Below are positions 51,953 to 60,399 of a stretch of DNA of 64,000 nt, one piece after another. The notes under the pieces are model-generated. The model was not told the origin of the DNA, ran no database searches, and saw nothing but the letters and a program-made list of their open reading frames with translations. The stretch comes from Paenibacillus tritici (GTDB lineage: Bacteria > Bacillota > Bacilli > Paenibacillales > Paenibacillaceae), in contig NZ_JABMKX010000005.1 in NCBI RefSeq assembly GCF_013204885.1, positions 186,001-250,000 on the forward strand, given 5' to 3'. A program made the translations under genes and the position numbers. The number at the start of each line of letters is the position of its first letter. Position 1 is the stretch's first letter.

Positions 51953-52690
51953 ATGAGTGAGTGGTATGAAACATGTTTTGGCGAGGACTATCTGATCGTA
52001 TACAGACACAGGGACTTCAGCGGTGCGCGCCATGAGGTGGAGAGTATGATTCAGTGGCTTCGCCTGCCCCGGGGGGCCAAGGTGCTGGATCTCTGCTGCG
52101 GCATGGGCCGCCATTCGCTGGCTCTATCCCAGGCGGGGTATGAGGTGACCGGTGTTGACCTGTCGGAGGTGCTGCTGCGTGAGGCGCGTTCGCAGGACGG
52201 TGCGGAGAAGGTAACCTGGCTGCGCTCGGATATGCGCTGTCTTCCGCTTGCAGGCGGATTCGACGCTGTGGTTAATCTGTTTACTTCCTTCGGGTATTTT
52301 GAAGAGGATGAGGAACAGATCAGGGTGCTGAAGGAGATCTTCCGGATGCTGAAGCCGGGGGGCCGGTTTATTATTGATTTTCTGAATCCGGCCTATGTTA
52401 TCCGCCATCTTGTTCCCCATTCTGTCCGTGAGGACGGGGATACTCTGATCGACGAATCCCGCCGGATCGAGGAAGGGTATGTGAAGAAGGATATCCAGCT
52501 GACCCCGAAGAACGGAGGCGGCCCTTCCCGGATGTGCCGGGAACGGGTGAAGCTCTATACGCTGGAGGATTTCCGCAGCATGATTGCCGCTGCCGGACTG
52601 CAGCTGGAGACTGTCCATGGCAGCTATGACGAAGGGGATTATGACGCAGAATCCTCGTCCCGGATGATCTTCACGGGAGTGAGACCCTAA
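51953..52690 (+). CDS. Class I SAM-dependent methyltransferase
   Basis: A 245-residue soluble methyltransferase: motif I KVLDLCCGMGRHSLALSQAGYEVTGVDLS near residue 38, motif IV FDAVVNLFTSFGYF, and GGRFIIDFLNPAYVI. The substrate is unknown. The start has GGAGGGAGTTATAGAGAG upstream. The stop overlaps the start of the MBL-fold gene by one base (TAATG), so the two are coupled. Confidence 0.85.
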   Translation: MSEWYETCFGEDYLIVYRHRDFSGARHEVESMIQWLRLPRGAKVLDLCCGMGRHSLALSQAGYEVTGVDLSEVLLREARSQDGAEKVTWLRSDMRCLPLAGGFDAVVNLFTSFGYFEEDEEQIRVLKEIFRMLKPGGRFIIDFLNPAYVIRHLVPHSVREDGDTLIDESRRIEEGYVKKDIQLTPKNGGGPSRMCRERVKLYTLEDFRSMIAAAGLQLETVHGSYDEGDYDAESSSRMIFTGVRP

Positions 52691-53721
52691 TGGCGCGGGA
52701 GAGAAGGCTTAGAGGAGAGGAAGGAAGCTTGAACATGGAGAATATTCAATCCTGGGAGGGTGGAGTTCTCCGGGTATCCATACCGATGGGGCTGCCGTTG
52801 CGCCAGGTCAACAGTTACCTTCTGCCGGACCAGGACGGAAGGGTAACGGTCATTGATCCCGGTCCTCATACACTGGCTGCTGAGCTTGCCTGGCAGGAGG
52901 TGCTGGAGGCCATGAATATTACATGGACACAGGTGCGGGATATCGTGGTTACCCATCATCATCCCGACCATTATGGCCTTGCGGGCTGGATGCAGTCCCG
53001 CAGCGGAGCGCGGGTATGGATGACCGAGCGGGCTCATACCGAAGCCGGTCTCGCCTGGGGCGATGAAGCGATTCTGAATGAGGCGCTTCCGGTCTTTTTC
53101 CGGCGGCATGGCATGCCGGAGGAGTGGATCACAGGCATCCGCGAGCATCTGGAGGGCTTCCTGCCTGAGGTGACCCCTCAGCCGGAGGTCACCTACATCA
53201 ATGCCGCGGAGCCGTTTGTGATGGGCAGCCGTAAATGGCAGCCCATCATCACCGGCGGGCATGCGCCGGGGCATGTGTCGTTCTACCACGGCGGCAGCGG
53301 GCAGATTCTCTGCGGCGATGCGGTGCTGCCGCAGATATCGCCCAATGTCGGCCTGCAGCCGGGCAGCGATCCGCAGCCGCTGCTGACGTTCCTGCAAGGG
53401 CTGCAGGAGCTGCGAAGCCTGCGGGTGGAGCTGGCGTTCCCGGGCCACCGGGAACCGTTCCCGGGGTTCACGGCGCGGGCGGACAGCCTGCTCCGGCATC
53501 ATGAGGAGCGGCTGGATGCCACAGCGGCGCTGCTTGCAGGCGGACCGCTGAGCGGGTTCGCCGTCTGTGAGGGGCTGTTCCGCAGCCGGATCGCGACCGC
53601 GCATCAGATGCGGTTCGCCATGAGCGAGGCGCTTGCCCATCTGGCCGAGCTGGTGCGCCGGGGGCGGGCGGGCGAGACGGAGGCGGGCTCCGGACTGTTG
53701 TTCTCGGCTGTATTGGAATAA
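52690..53721 (+). CDS. MBL-fold metallo-hydrolase
   Basis: A 343-residue metallo-beta-lactamase fold protein. The metal motif HHHPDH (VTHHHPDHYGLAGW) is near residue 97, the third His in TGGHAPGHVSFYH, the bridging Asp in LCGDAVLPQ, and the last His in FPGHREPF. The C-terminal 80 residues look like the small helical domain of the LACTB2/glyoxalase-like group. ATG 52690 is coupled to the upstream stop; ATG 52735 behind GGAAGGAAGC is a plausible alternative. The substrate is unknown. Confidence 0.85.
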   Translation: MARERRLRGEEGSLNMENIQSWEGGVLRVSIPMGLPLRQVNSYLLPDQDGRVTVIDPGPHTLAAELAWQEVLEAMNITWTQVRDIVVTHHHPDHYGLAGWMQSRSGARVWMTERAHTEAGLAWGDEAILNEALPVFFRRHGMPEEWITGIREHLEGFLPEVTPQPEVTYINAAEPFVMGSRKWQPIITGGHAPGHVSFYHGGSGQILCGDAVLPQISPNVGLQPGSDPQPLLTFLQGLQELRSLRVELAFPGHREPFPGFTARADSLLRHHEERLDATAALLAGGPLSGFAVCEGLFRSRIATAHQMRFAMSEALAHLAELVRRGRAGETEAGSGLLFSAVLE

Positions 53722-53831
53722 GCCGAGTTAGTGAGACGAGTTAGTGAGGAGTGCCAGCTAACCGCTACCGGTTAGGTGCAGCATGTAACCCTTAACTGGG
53801 GAAGACCATCAGGCAGAGTTTCGGGCAGATG

Positions 53832-53886
53832 AAGCGATGGTACTGATATACTGGAGTTCCAGTTGTCGGTATCATCGCTTTTTTAT
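53832..53886 (+). terminator. Terminator after the MBL-fold gene
   Basis: AAGCGATG (53832-53839) pairs with CATCGCTT (53873-53880), with an inner GATATACTGGAGTTCCAGTTGTCG part, followed by six T. Confidence 0.85.
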
Positions 53887-53916
53887 GCTGAACATTTTAA
53901 AGGTGACCGCCAAGCA

Positions 53917-54310
53917 GGACTAGAAGCATTAATGCACATGAATCAGCCGCAAGCGCGTGGCAGACGTCAATGGAGAGCATTAATGCACCTGAATCCGCCG
54001 AAAGCGGGCGTCAGGCGTCAACGAAGAGCATTAATGCACCTGAATCCGCCGAAAGCGGGCGTCGGGCGTCAACGAAGAGTATTAGTGCACCTGAATCCCC
54101 CGCAAGCGGGCGTCAGGCGTCAATGAAGAGCATTAATGCACCTGAATCCGCCAAAGCGGGCGTCAGGCGTCAACGAAGAGCATTAATACACCTGAATCCG
54201 CCGCAAGCGGGCGGCAGACGTCAATGAAGAGCATTAATGCACCTGAATCCGCCGCAAGCGCGTGGCAGACGTCAATGAAGAGCATTAATGCACCTGAATC
54301 CGCCGAAAGC
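53917..54310. repeat. 51-bp tandem repeat array B, eight units
   Basis: The perfect palindrome GCATTAATGC recurs with its AATGC at 53931, 53982, 54033, 54135, 54236 and 54287, with mutated copies at 54084 and 54185. The period is 51 bp with single-base slips of 50. Each unit also carries ACCTGAATCCGCCGAAAGCG. The plus frame reads SINAPESAESGRQASTK. No ribosome binding site or family match supports a gene. The array runs without a gap into array C. Confidence 0.9.
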
Positions 54311-54728
54311 AGGCGACATGAGGAAACCAAAGGTTAAATCCCACTGATTCCGCCAAAAATGGGCGACATGAGGAAATCAAAGGTATAAATCCCACTGATT
54401 CCGCCGGAAGCGGGCAGCATGAGGAAACCAAAGGTATAAATCCCTCTGAATCCGCCGAAAGCAGGCGACATGAGGAAACCAAAGGTATAAATCCCTCTGA
54501 ATCCGCCGAAAGCAGGCGACATGAGGAAACCAAAGGTATAAATCTCTCTGAATCCGCCGGAAGCAGGCGACATGAGGAAACCAAAGGTATAAATCTCTCT
54601 GAATCCGCCGGAAGCAGGCGGCATGAGGAAACCAAAGGTATAAATCCCCCTGATTCAGCCGAAAGCGGGCAGCATGAAGAAACCAAAGGTATAAATCCCT
54701 CTGAATCTGCCAAAAGCGGGCAAAGGGG
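54311..54728. repeat. 51-bp tandem repeat array C, eight units
   Basis: AGGTATAAATCC recurs at 54331 (shortened), 54381, 54432, 54483, 54534, 54585, 54636 and 54687. The period is 51 bp after two 50-bp steps. The unit combines GAATCCGCCGAAAGC of array B with GGTATAAATCCCTCTGAA of array A. The minus-strand open frame (54285-54878) is a 17-residue repeat that overlaps the TetR promoter and start, so I do not call it a gene. Confidence 0.9.
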
Positions 54729-54748
54729 GCTAATAAACAGAACATCTG

Positions 54749-54777
54749 TTGATTTATGTACAACTGTTAAATATAAT
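54749..54777 (+). promoter_or_regulatory. Sigma-A promoter of the TetR gene
   Basis: TTGATT (54749-54754), a 17-bp spacer and TATAAT (54772-54777). It lies directly behind the end of repeat array C and 60 bp before the TetR ATG. Confidence 0.8.
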
Positions 54778-54837
54778 GGTTTGACATTGCAATAGACCCA
54801 AGTCATAGAAAAGAAGAGGAAGAGGAAGGAGATACGT

Positions 54838-55410
54838 ATGGACAGACGAATCGGGAAGACGCGGGATGCTATATTCAAGGCATTTATCAGTCTGATGGCG
54901 GAGAAGAATTTTGAACAGATTACGGTTAATGAAATTGCGGAGCGGGCTAATGTCAGCCGGGGAACGATTTATCTGCATTTTGTGGACAAATATGATCTGC
55001 TGAATCAGTGCATTGAACAGGAGATGACGGAGCTGTGTAACAGCTGCATGAACATCGGGGGAAACACTCACCTGGTCTCCTCCGGTCCGCTGCTGCGGAC
55101 GGCTGAATATCTGGAGCGGCATGCCTTTGTCTTCACCACACTGCTTAATAATAATGGTATTTCTGCCTTCAGAACCCGTCTGCATACAATTCTGCTGCAG
55201 GGTCTGAGTGAGCAAATTGATATGACCGGCCTGAACCGGGGGATGAACAAGGAGATGCTGCAGCAATTTCTGGCTTCGGCTGTTGTTGGAGTCATGGAGT
55301 GGTGGATCACACATTCGATGCCTTATCCTGCCAAGGAGCTGATCGAAGACATCCTTGTCCTGATGGAACGCAACCAGATGGCGCCCCGGCAGCTGGACAG
55401 TGCACAATAG
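54838..55410 (+). CDS. TetR/AcrR family transcriptional regulator
   Basis: A 190-residue regulator. The N-terminal TetR domain reads DRRIGKTRDAIFKAFISLMAEKNFEQITVNEIAERANVSRGTIYLHFVDKYDLL. The C-terminal ligand domain resembles that of dihydroxyacetone-kinase-regulator-like TetR proteins (LASAVVGVMEWWITHSMPYPAKEL). GGAAGGAGATACGT precedes the ATG. No efflux pump or enzyme adjoins, so the target is unknown. Confidence 0.88.
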   Translation: MDRRIGKTRDAIFKAFISLMAEKNFEQITVNEIAERANVSRGTIYLHFVDKYDLLNQCIEQEMTELCNSCMNIGGNTHLVSSGPLLRTAEYLERHAFVFTTLLNNNGISAFRTRLHTILLQGLSEQIDMTGLNRGMNKEMLQQFLASAVVGVMEWWITHSMPYPAKELIEDILVLMERNQMAPRQLDSAQ

Positions 55411-55491
55411 ACAGATTATCGCGCTAAGGATTGTCCAGCAGCCTGCTGCCCTACCGGGGCAGGGGCTCCATCCATGTGTTCCGGGGATTCT

Positions 55492-56286
55492 CTATGAATC
55501 CGGCTGGATGATCTTCATTTTGGACGGATTGTTGATTTTGTATTTGACCGGATGCTGGGTGAGCTTCTTGGCGACAATCTTTGCTTCAAAAGAGACGGTG
55601 TCGCCCTCCTTAAGCTCCAGCTTCTTCAGCGTAGCGCTATGGCTTGACCAGACCTCTTCAATGGCGAGATCATGTCCTTCTACGGTTACTCCTTCATAGA
55701 TGATAACTTCATCATCATTATCCGAGAAGTGGTTAGGGACGGTTGTGAACTCTTTTACCACCGCTGTAACCTTGAGCTTGTCTTCAGGCAGCTGCAGCGC
55801 AGCCTTCTTTTTGGAGGCGGCTGGCTTGGGCTGCTTAGGCTTAGGAGCCGCTTTCTCGTTAGAAGTCACGCTCTCAGATGAGCCCTCGCCCTCCGCACTT
55901 TCGGCAAAAGACGGAGCCTCCCCGCCAGCGGCTTCAATAACCTGATCCTCCATCGTATCTGCTACTGAAACCTCTTCGGATAGATCCTCGGCTCTTGCAT
56001 CCGCTGCCGCAGACCGTTGTCCGAAGCCTGCTGTCTGCATTTCTTTGAGGTAAGCAGGGTGGATACAGTGCTGCTGTTTATTCTCGAACTGGATCACAAC
56101 GGTCTGATTATCCACAAACCCCACAATTTCGCAAGGCAGCGTCAGGGCCTGACGCTTGTACATATAGGTTTTGACCCGCGTGGCGGTTCCAGACAACAGA
56201 TTCCATTCCTTACACCGCTCAATCCGCTCATCCTCACTCTCGAATTCCTGAACGGCCACAGGCTCTACTACGAACGAATAAGTCAT
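55492..56286 (-). CDS. Protein of unknown function with a charged linker
   Basis: A 264-residue soluble protein. Residues 1-95 (MTYSFVVEPVAVQEFESEDERIERCKEW) look like a small globular domain with a KOW/Tudor-like strand pattern. Residues 110-170 are an acidic, then Lys/Pro/Ala-rich linker (KAAPKPKQPKPAASKKKAAL). Residues 175-264 are a second beta-rich domain (YEGVTVEGHDLAIEEVWSSHSATLKKLELKEGDTVSFEAKIV) that resembles an OB-fold. I recognise no family. ATG 56286 is chosen because AAAGGTG precedes it. It is downstream of the pgpA-type gene on the same strand. Confidence 0.6.
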   Translation of the reverse strand: MTYSFVVEPVAVQEFESEDERIERCKEWNLLSGTATRVKTYMYKRQALTLPCEIVGFVDNQTVVIQFENKQQHCIHPAYLKEMQTAGFGQRSAAADARAEDLSEEVSVADTMEDQVIEAAGGEAPSFAESAEGEGSSESVTSNEKAAPKPKQPKPAASKKKAALQLPEDKLKVTAVVKEFTTVPNHFSDNDDEVIIYEGVTVEGHDLAIEEVWSSHSATLKKLELKEGDTVSFEAKIVAKKLTQHPVKYKINNPSKMKIIQPDS

Positions 56287-56329
56287 GCATACTCGCACCT
56301 TTCCAAAATTAGTTTGTCTAACGCTCCTC

Positions 56330-56929
56330 TTACTCCGGCTCGGTGTTCTCCAAAGAACTGCGCCGCGCGGCCTCTTCGGCATCCTCCGGGGCATGCGGCA
56401 GGCCCAGCTCCTGCTCGCGTTCCGCCTGCTTGCGGTGGGCAATACGGCTGCTGGCTGCAGCAGCCACTGCACCGACGATATCATCCAGATAAGTGTGGAT
56501 CTGGCCGGTGGTTTTGTCATTCAGCCGTTCCAGCACGCCCGGCTTCAGCTTGTCCACATAACCGTAGTTGGTGAAGCCGATGCTGCCATATACATTCACG
56601 ATGGAGAAGGCGAGAATCTCATCCACCCCGTATAACCCTTCATCATTCTCAATCATATCCTGCAACGGCGCAAACAGCTTGCCTTCTTCGGCGAGCACAT
56701 CCAGCTGGATGCCGGTCAGTACCGCATTCTGCACTTCACGCTTGCTGAGTACCATCTCCACGTTATGAATACATTCTTCCATGGTCAGGTTCGGATAGTA
56801 TTTCTTCTGCAGCAGCATGACAAGCTCGGCAATCTCCTGCAGGGTGACCCCGCGCTTCTGCAGCCATAACCGGGTGGCTTCGGCAACGGCCTTGCTGTTG
56901 AGGCTGTAAGGAATTTTGGCATCAGTCAT
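56330..56929 (-). CDS. pgpA: Phosphatidylglycerophosphatase A (PgpA/YutG family)
   Basis: A 199-residue protein. The family core is LLQKKYYPNLTMEECIHNVEMVLSKREVQNAVLTGIQLDVLAEEGKLFAPLQDMIENDEGLYGVDEILAFSIVNVYGSIGFTNYGYVDKLKPG, as in YutG, the Gram-positive PgpA domain protein. It would remove phosphate from phosphatidylglycerophosphate. Unlike the proteobacterial enzyme, these proteins lack clear membrane segments, as here. The C-terminal 40 residues are a charged extension. Confidence 0.82.
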   Translation of the reverse strand: MTDAKIPYSLNSKAVAEATRLWLQKRGVTLQEIAELVMLLQKKYYPNLTMEECIHNVEMVLSKREVQNAVLTGIQLDVLAEEGKLFAPLQDMIENDEGLYGVDEILAFSIVNVYGSIGFTNYGYVDKLKPGVLERLNDKTTGQIHTYLDDIVGAVAAAASSRIAHRKQAEREQELGLPHAPEDAEEAARRSSLENTEPE

Positions 56930-57192
56930 GAGAAGTCCTCCATTCGTGAGTGGGTTGTATTAGTAGGTATGTACTAAATTGTACGCAAGCAGCAGACCGA
57001 TGTCCAGAAACGTCCGGTATTGTATCCCGCAAGCAGGCCGAACCTGTATGAATCCAGCAGTGTCCGCCCCCAAGCAGGGGTTCCGGCAGAACTTCTGTAA
57101 TTTAGGATAAGCTGTTGTTATTTTTTGGACACTGGGCTCGTATACATAGCAGTACAAACTGATCTTAGCGTTGAAAGGGGTAATGAAGATTG

Positions 57193-58317
57193 ATGAAACC
57201 TGTGAAACACATCCGCGGGGCTTCCGCGGCTTGCCTGCTGGCCGTTCCGCTCATGCTCTCCGGCTGCAGTCTGTTCGGTTCGGAATCGGCTGCTGTAGAC
57301 CCGCCTCCGGCCGCCGTTGAAGCGCAAATGCTGCAAGTAAGCGGCGAAGACACTCTGGATACCGGGGTATTCGCTCCTGTCTCCTCGGAAGAGGGCAATC
57401 TCTCGGCAGCTGAAGTTAAGGAACCAGGAGGTTCCGCTGCGGCAGGAGAGCGGACCACTGTATATCTGGAAGATCAGAACGGCCTGCTGGCCCCGGTGTC
57501 CCTGTCTTTTCCCAAAGGTAAAGATACGGCCATGCTGAAGGATTCGCTTACTGCGCTGGTCAGCAAGGGCGCCTACGCCGCTGCATTGCCTGAAGGCTTC
57601 CAGGGTATACTGCCGGCAGGGACGAAGGTGAACAGTGTGTCTATCGGCCAGGACAATGTAGCCATTGTTGAATTCAACTCCGCATTTAATGACTACAATC
57701 CTTCCGATGAACGCAAAATCCTTGAGGCGCTCACCTGGACACTGACCGGGCAGGAGGATATCAAGGGGGTACAGCTCTGGGTCGATGGCAAAAAGCTTAC
57801 CGAAATGCCGCTGCAGGGCACACCGCTAGACCGGCCGCTGACCCGTACAATGGGCATTAACCTGCCGAAGCATAATGCACTGATGATGAATTCCAGCGCA
57901 GTGACGGTCTATTTCGCAGCAGCTTCACCGGATGGCGGTCACCAGTATTATGTTCCGGTTACCCGCTTTGTACCCGCAGGCGGGGATACGGTGAAGGCCG
58001 CGCTGAGTGAGCTGATTGCCGGACCGCAGGCCGAGAACGGCCTGGAGATGGTGATGACAGAGGGAACGGTGGTCGATTCCGTCGAGGCAGGACAGAACGG
58101 GGTAGTTACCGTATCGCTGACCGATGATATGTTTGACGGCAGCACAAGCATCCCGGAGGAAATGCTGGAGTCGGTTGTGCTGACGGTTGCCCAGAATACA
58201 GACGATTCACTGGTACAGATCCGCCTGAACGGCAAAGACAACGTTACGGGAACGAACAACATTGACTACGGCCAGCCGGTTTCCGCACCGGAATATGTAA
58301 ACGAGCTGCCGTTGTAA
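57193..58317 (+). CDS. gerM: Spore germination lipoprotein GerM
   Basis: A 374-residue lipoprotein with a lipobox in PLMLSGCSLFG. Two GerMN domains follow. The first runs from about residue 90 (TVYLEDQNGLLAPVSLSFP, with VSIGQDNVAIVEFNSAF), the second from about residue 235 (TVYFAAASPDGGHQYYVPVTRFVP, with VEAGQNGVVTVSLTDDMF). Family members are mother-cell made and act in spore cortex formation and the SpoIIQ-SpoIIIA channel region. The gene order gerM-rph-rdgB matches that of Bacillus. Confidence 0.9.
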   Translation: MKPVKHIRGASAACLLAVPLMLSGCSLFGSESAAVDPPPAAVEAQMLQVSGEDTLDTGVFAPVSSEEGNLSAAEVKEPGGSAAAGERTTVYLEDQNGLLAPVSLSFPKGKDTAMLKDSLTALVSKGAYAAALPEGFQGILPAGTKVNSVSIGQDNVAIVEFNSAFNDYNPSDERKILEALTWTLTGQEDIKGVQLWVDGKKLTEMPLQGTPLDRPLTRTMGINLPKHNALMMNSSAVTVYFAAASPDGGHQYYVPVTRFVPAGGDTVKAALSELIAGPQAENGLEMVMTEGTVVDSVEAGQNGVVTVSLTDDMFDGSTSIPEEMLESVVLTVAQNTDDSLVQIRLNGKDNVTGTNNIDYGQPVSAPEYVNELPL

Positions 58318-58407
58318 ATCATTCCGTAGCTTTTTAAAAAGATGCTTTTGTGCCTACTCTTTGATAGAATAAACTATTATTCATCCGCATAACGGGCAGA
58401 AGCAGCG

Positions 58408-58443
58408 GTGCCGTTCTCTTCCATAGAGGACGGCACCCGTTTC
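58408..58443 (+). terminator. Hairpin between gerM and rph
   Basis: GTGCCGTTCTCT (58408-58419) pairs with AGAGGACGGCAC (58425-58436) with one G-U pair. Only a short T-run follows, so read-through into rph is possible. Confidence 0.6.
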
Positions 58444-58520
58444 TGCGTATAATCTGCGTATAAGATGAGGATGGATACACGCACACAACTTCGCGCTATA
58501 CGATGTAGGAGGCAGAAAAG

Positions 58521-59279
58521 ATGAGATCAAACGGACGCAACGAAGACCAGCTCCGGCCATTGACAATAACGACCCAAACCAACAAATATGCAGAAGGCTC
58601 CGTCATCATTGAGATGGGAGATACCAAAGTCATCTGTACGGCAACCGTAGAAGAGAAGGTTCCTCCGTTTCTGAAGGGACAGGGCAAGGGCTGGGTGACC
58701 GCCGAATATTCCATGCTTCCCCGGGCGACCCAGACCCGTAACCAGCGTGAAGCGGCACGCGGCAAGCTGACCGGGCGGACGATGGAGATTCAGCGTCTGA
58801 TCGGACGGGCTCTGCGTTCAGTAGTGAATCTGCAGGCGCTCGGCGAACGCAGCATCACGCTGGACTGCGATGTCATTCAGGCTGACGGGGGAACACGGAC
58901 GGCTTCGATCACAGGTGCTTTTGTAGCCATGGCTTTTGCGATGAATAAGCTTGCCCTCCAGAATAAGGTGACCGTCTTCCCGATTACGGACTACCTGGCT
59001 GCGATCAGTGTGGGTGTGGTCGGCGACAAAACGCTGCTCGATCTGAACTATGAAGAGGACTCCAAGGCTAAGGTAGATATGAACGTGGTCATGACGGGCG
59101 GGGGCGCCTTTGTCGAAGTCCAGGGCACGGGCGAAGACCGGCCGTTTACCCGCCAGGAGCTGGACCAGCTGCTGGGCCTTGGCGAGAAGGGGATCTATGA
59201 GCTAATTGCTGTGCAAAAAGAAGTCCTTGGCGCCATCGCGCTCAAAATCCCTTCCGGCCAGACCGGCCAAGAGGTGTAG
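58521..59279 (+). CDS. rph: Ribonuclease PH
   Basis: A 252-residue phosphorolytic exoribonuclease of normal length: [48 protein letters not shown] at the N-terminus, [39 protein letters not shown] and [22 protein letters not shown]. It trims tRNA 3' ends and rRNA. AGGAGGCAGAAAAG precedes the ATG. It is separated by one base from the next gene. Confidence 0.96.
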   Translation: MRSNGRNEDQLRPLTITTQTNKYAEGSVIIEMGDTKVICTATVEEKVPPFLKGQGKGWVTAEYSMLPRATQTRNQREAARGKLTGRTMEIQRLIGRALRSVVNLQALGERSITLDCDVIQADGGTRTASITGAFVAMAFAMNKLALQNKVTVFPITDYLAAISVGVVGDKTLLDLNYEEDSKAKVDMNVVMTGGGAFVEVQGTGEDRPFTRQELDQLLGLGEKGIYELIAVQKEVLGAIALKIPSGQTGQEV

Positions 59280-59280
59280 G

Positions 59281-59922
59281 ATGAAGTCCGGCAGCGGAAT
59301 TCTGATTGTCGCGACGAAGAACAAAGGCAAGGTGCGGGAGTTCCAGCATGCCTTTGCCCCCCTGGGACTCACCGTCAAAAGCATGTACGATTACCCGGCT
59401 CTGCCGGATGTAGTAGAGGACGGGGCAACTTTTGCCGAGAATGCCTTCAAGAAATCCCGCGCCGTAGGGGACGCACTTGGACTGCCGGTGCTTGCAGACG
59501 ATTCCGGTCTGTGTGTAGAGGCGCTGGACGGAAGTCCGGGAGTGTATTCGGCCCGTTACGCCGGCGAGGATGCGGATGATGAGGCGAATAATCTGAAGCT
59601 GATGAGCGAGCTGGAGCGGCTGAAGCAGGGGGAGGACACCGGTCAGCCGCTGCTTAGCCCCGCCCGGTTCGTCTGTGCCCTGTCCCTGTACGATCCGGCT
59701 GATGGCCGGGAGTGGACGGCTGAAGGCACGGTTGAAGGCTGGATTACCTCGGAGCCTGCGGGCGGCGGGGGATTCGGTTATGACCCGCTGTTCTATCTCC
59801 CGGAGAATGAGAAGACGATGGCTGAGCTGACGTTGGAAGAGAAGCAGGCCATCAGCCACCGGGGCATGGCGCTGCGACTGCTGACAGAGAAGCTTGCCGC
59901 TGCGCAGGGCGGCGGTCAATAG
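59281..59922 (+). CDS. rdgB: XTP/dITP diphosphatase (HAM1/RdgB family)
   Basis: A 213-residue enzyme: ILIVATKNKGKVREFQHAF at the N-terminus, the substrate loop LPVLADDSGLCVEALDGSPGVYSARYAGE, and GFGYDPLFYLPENEKTMAELTLEEKQAISHRGMAL. It hydrolyses non-canonical purine triphosphates such as XTP and dITP. The open frame extends to 59206, but ATG 59281 with AGAGGTGTAGG upstream matches the family start. It is coupled to rph. Confidence 0.95.
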   Translation: MKSGSGILIVATKNKGKVREFQHAFAPLGLTVKSMYDYPALPDVVEDGATFAENAFKKSRAVGDALGLPVLADDSGLCVEALDGSPGVYSARYAGEDADDEANNLKLMSELERLKQGEDTGQPLLSPARFVCALSLYDPADGREWTAEGTVEGWITSEPAGGGGFGYDPLFYLPENEKTMAELTLEEKQAISHRGMALRLLTEKLAAAQGGGQ

Positions 59923-59940
59923 AAAATGTAATCCCATATA

Positions 59941-59987
59941 GAAGTAACCCTTAAGCAGCGTATGCTTTGGGGTTGCTTCTATTTTTT
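59941..59987 (+). terminator. Terminator of the gerM-rph-rdgB region
   Basis: GAAGTAACCC pairs with GGGTTGCTTC, with an inner AAGCAGCGTATGCTT hairpin, followed by six T. Confidence 0.85.
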
Positions 59988-60399
59988 AGATAATAATCCC
60001 CCCTAATTATGGAAATTTATCCCTAGCATATCCGCAGACTTTGTATGACAATAAGGTTGACTTCACCCCTTCGCATATCCTGCATCCTCCCACTAACAAC
60101 TACAGCCGCAAGTAACTTATCCTGGAAGAAATACAAGACGATTATAGCGGAGCGAGCGCTCCGTATGCGGCTGAACTGCGCCTTTTTGAGCTGTGTTACT
60201 CTACTCTATCAGTCAGACTGACAGGAATTTAATAGTTTCGCCGGGTGAAGTTTAAGTGAGGTCCGGGAGGTGAGCGCTGGAGCTTTCGCATTCGCGGCTA
60301 GGGAAGAACGGTCACTTGATGTCCTTGGATGGCAGAACGCAGGCATGTCAATGAAGCAGGCTTACAGGTTACGCATAGAACCGGGGAGGTAATCACGAA
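59988..60399 (+). other. Leader and promoter region of the chitinase gene
   Basis: 412 bp without a supportable gene. GCGGAGCGAGCGCTCCG (about 60146-60162) forms a hairpin, and CAGTCAGACTGACAG (60209-60224) is a palindrome. The last 140 bp before the start are GC-rich with short complementary pieces. I did not find the conserved core of a c-di-GMP riboswitch, which would be an attractive control for a secreted chitinase. Confidence 0.4.

Noticed and set aside
54285..54878. Minus-strand gene of 197 residues with FIPLVSSC repeats
   Set aside because: It is an open frame through a repeat whose length is a multiple of three. It covers the promoter and start of the TetR gene and has no ribosome binding site or family match.
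59988..60399. c-di-GMP riboswitch before the chitinase
   Set aside because: The GEMM core elements (CGCACAGGGCAAACC-like and GACGCAAAGCC-like blocks) are not present.
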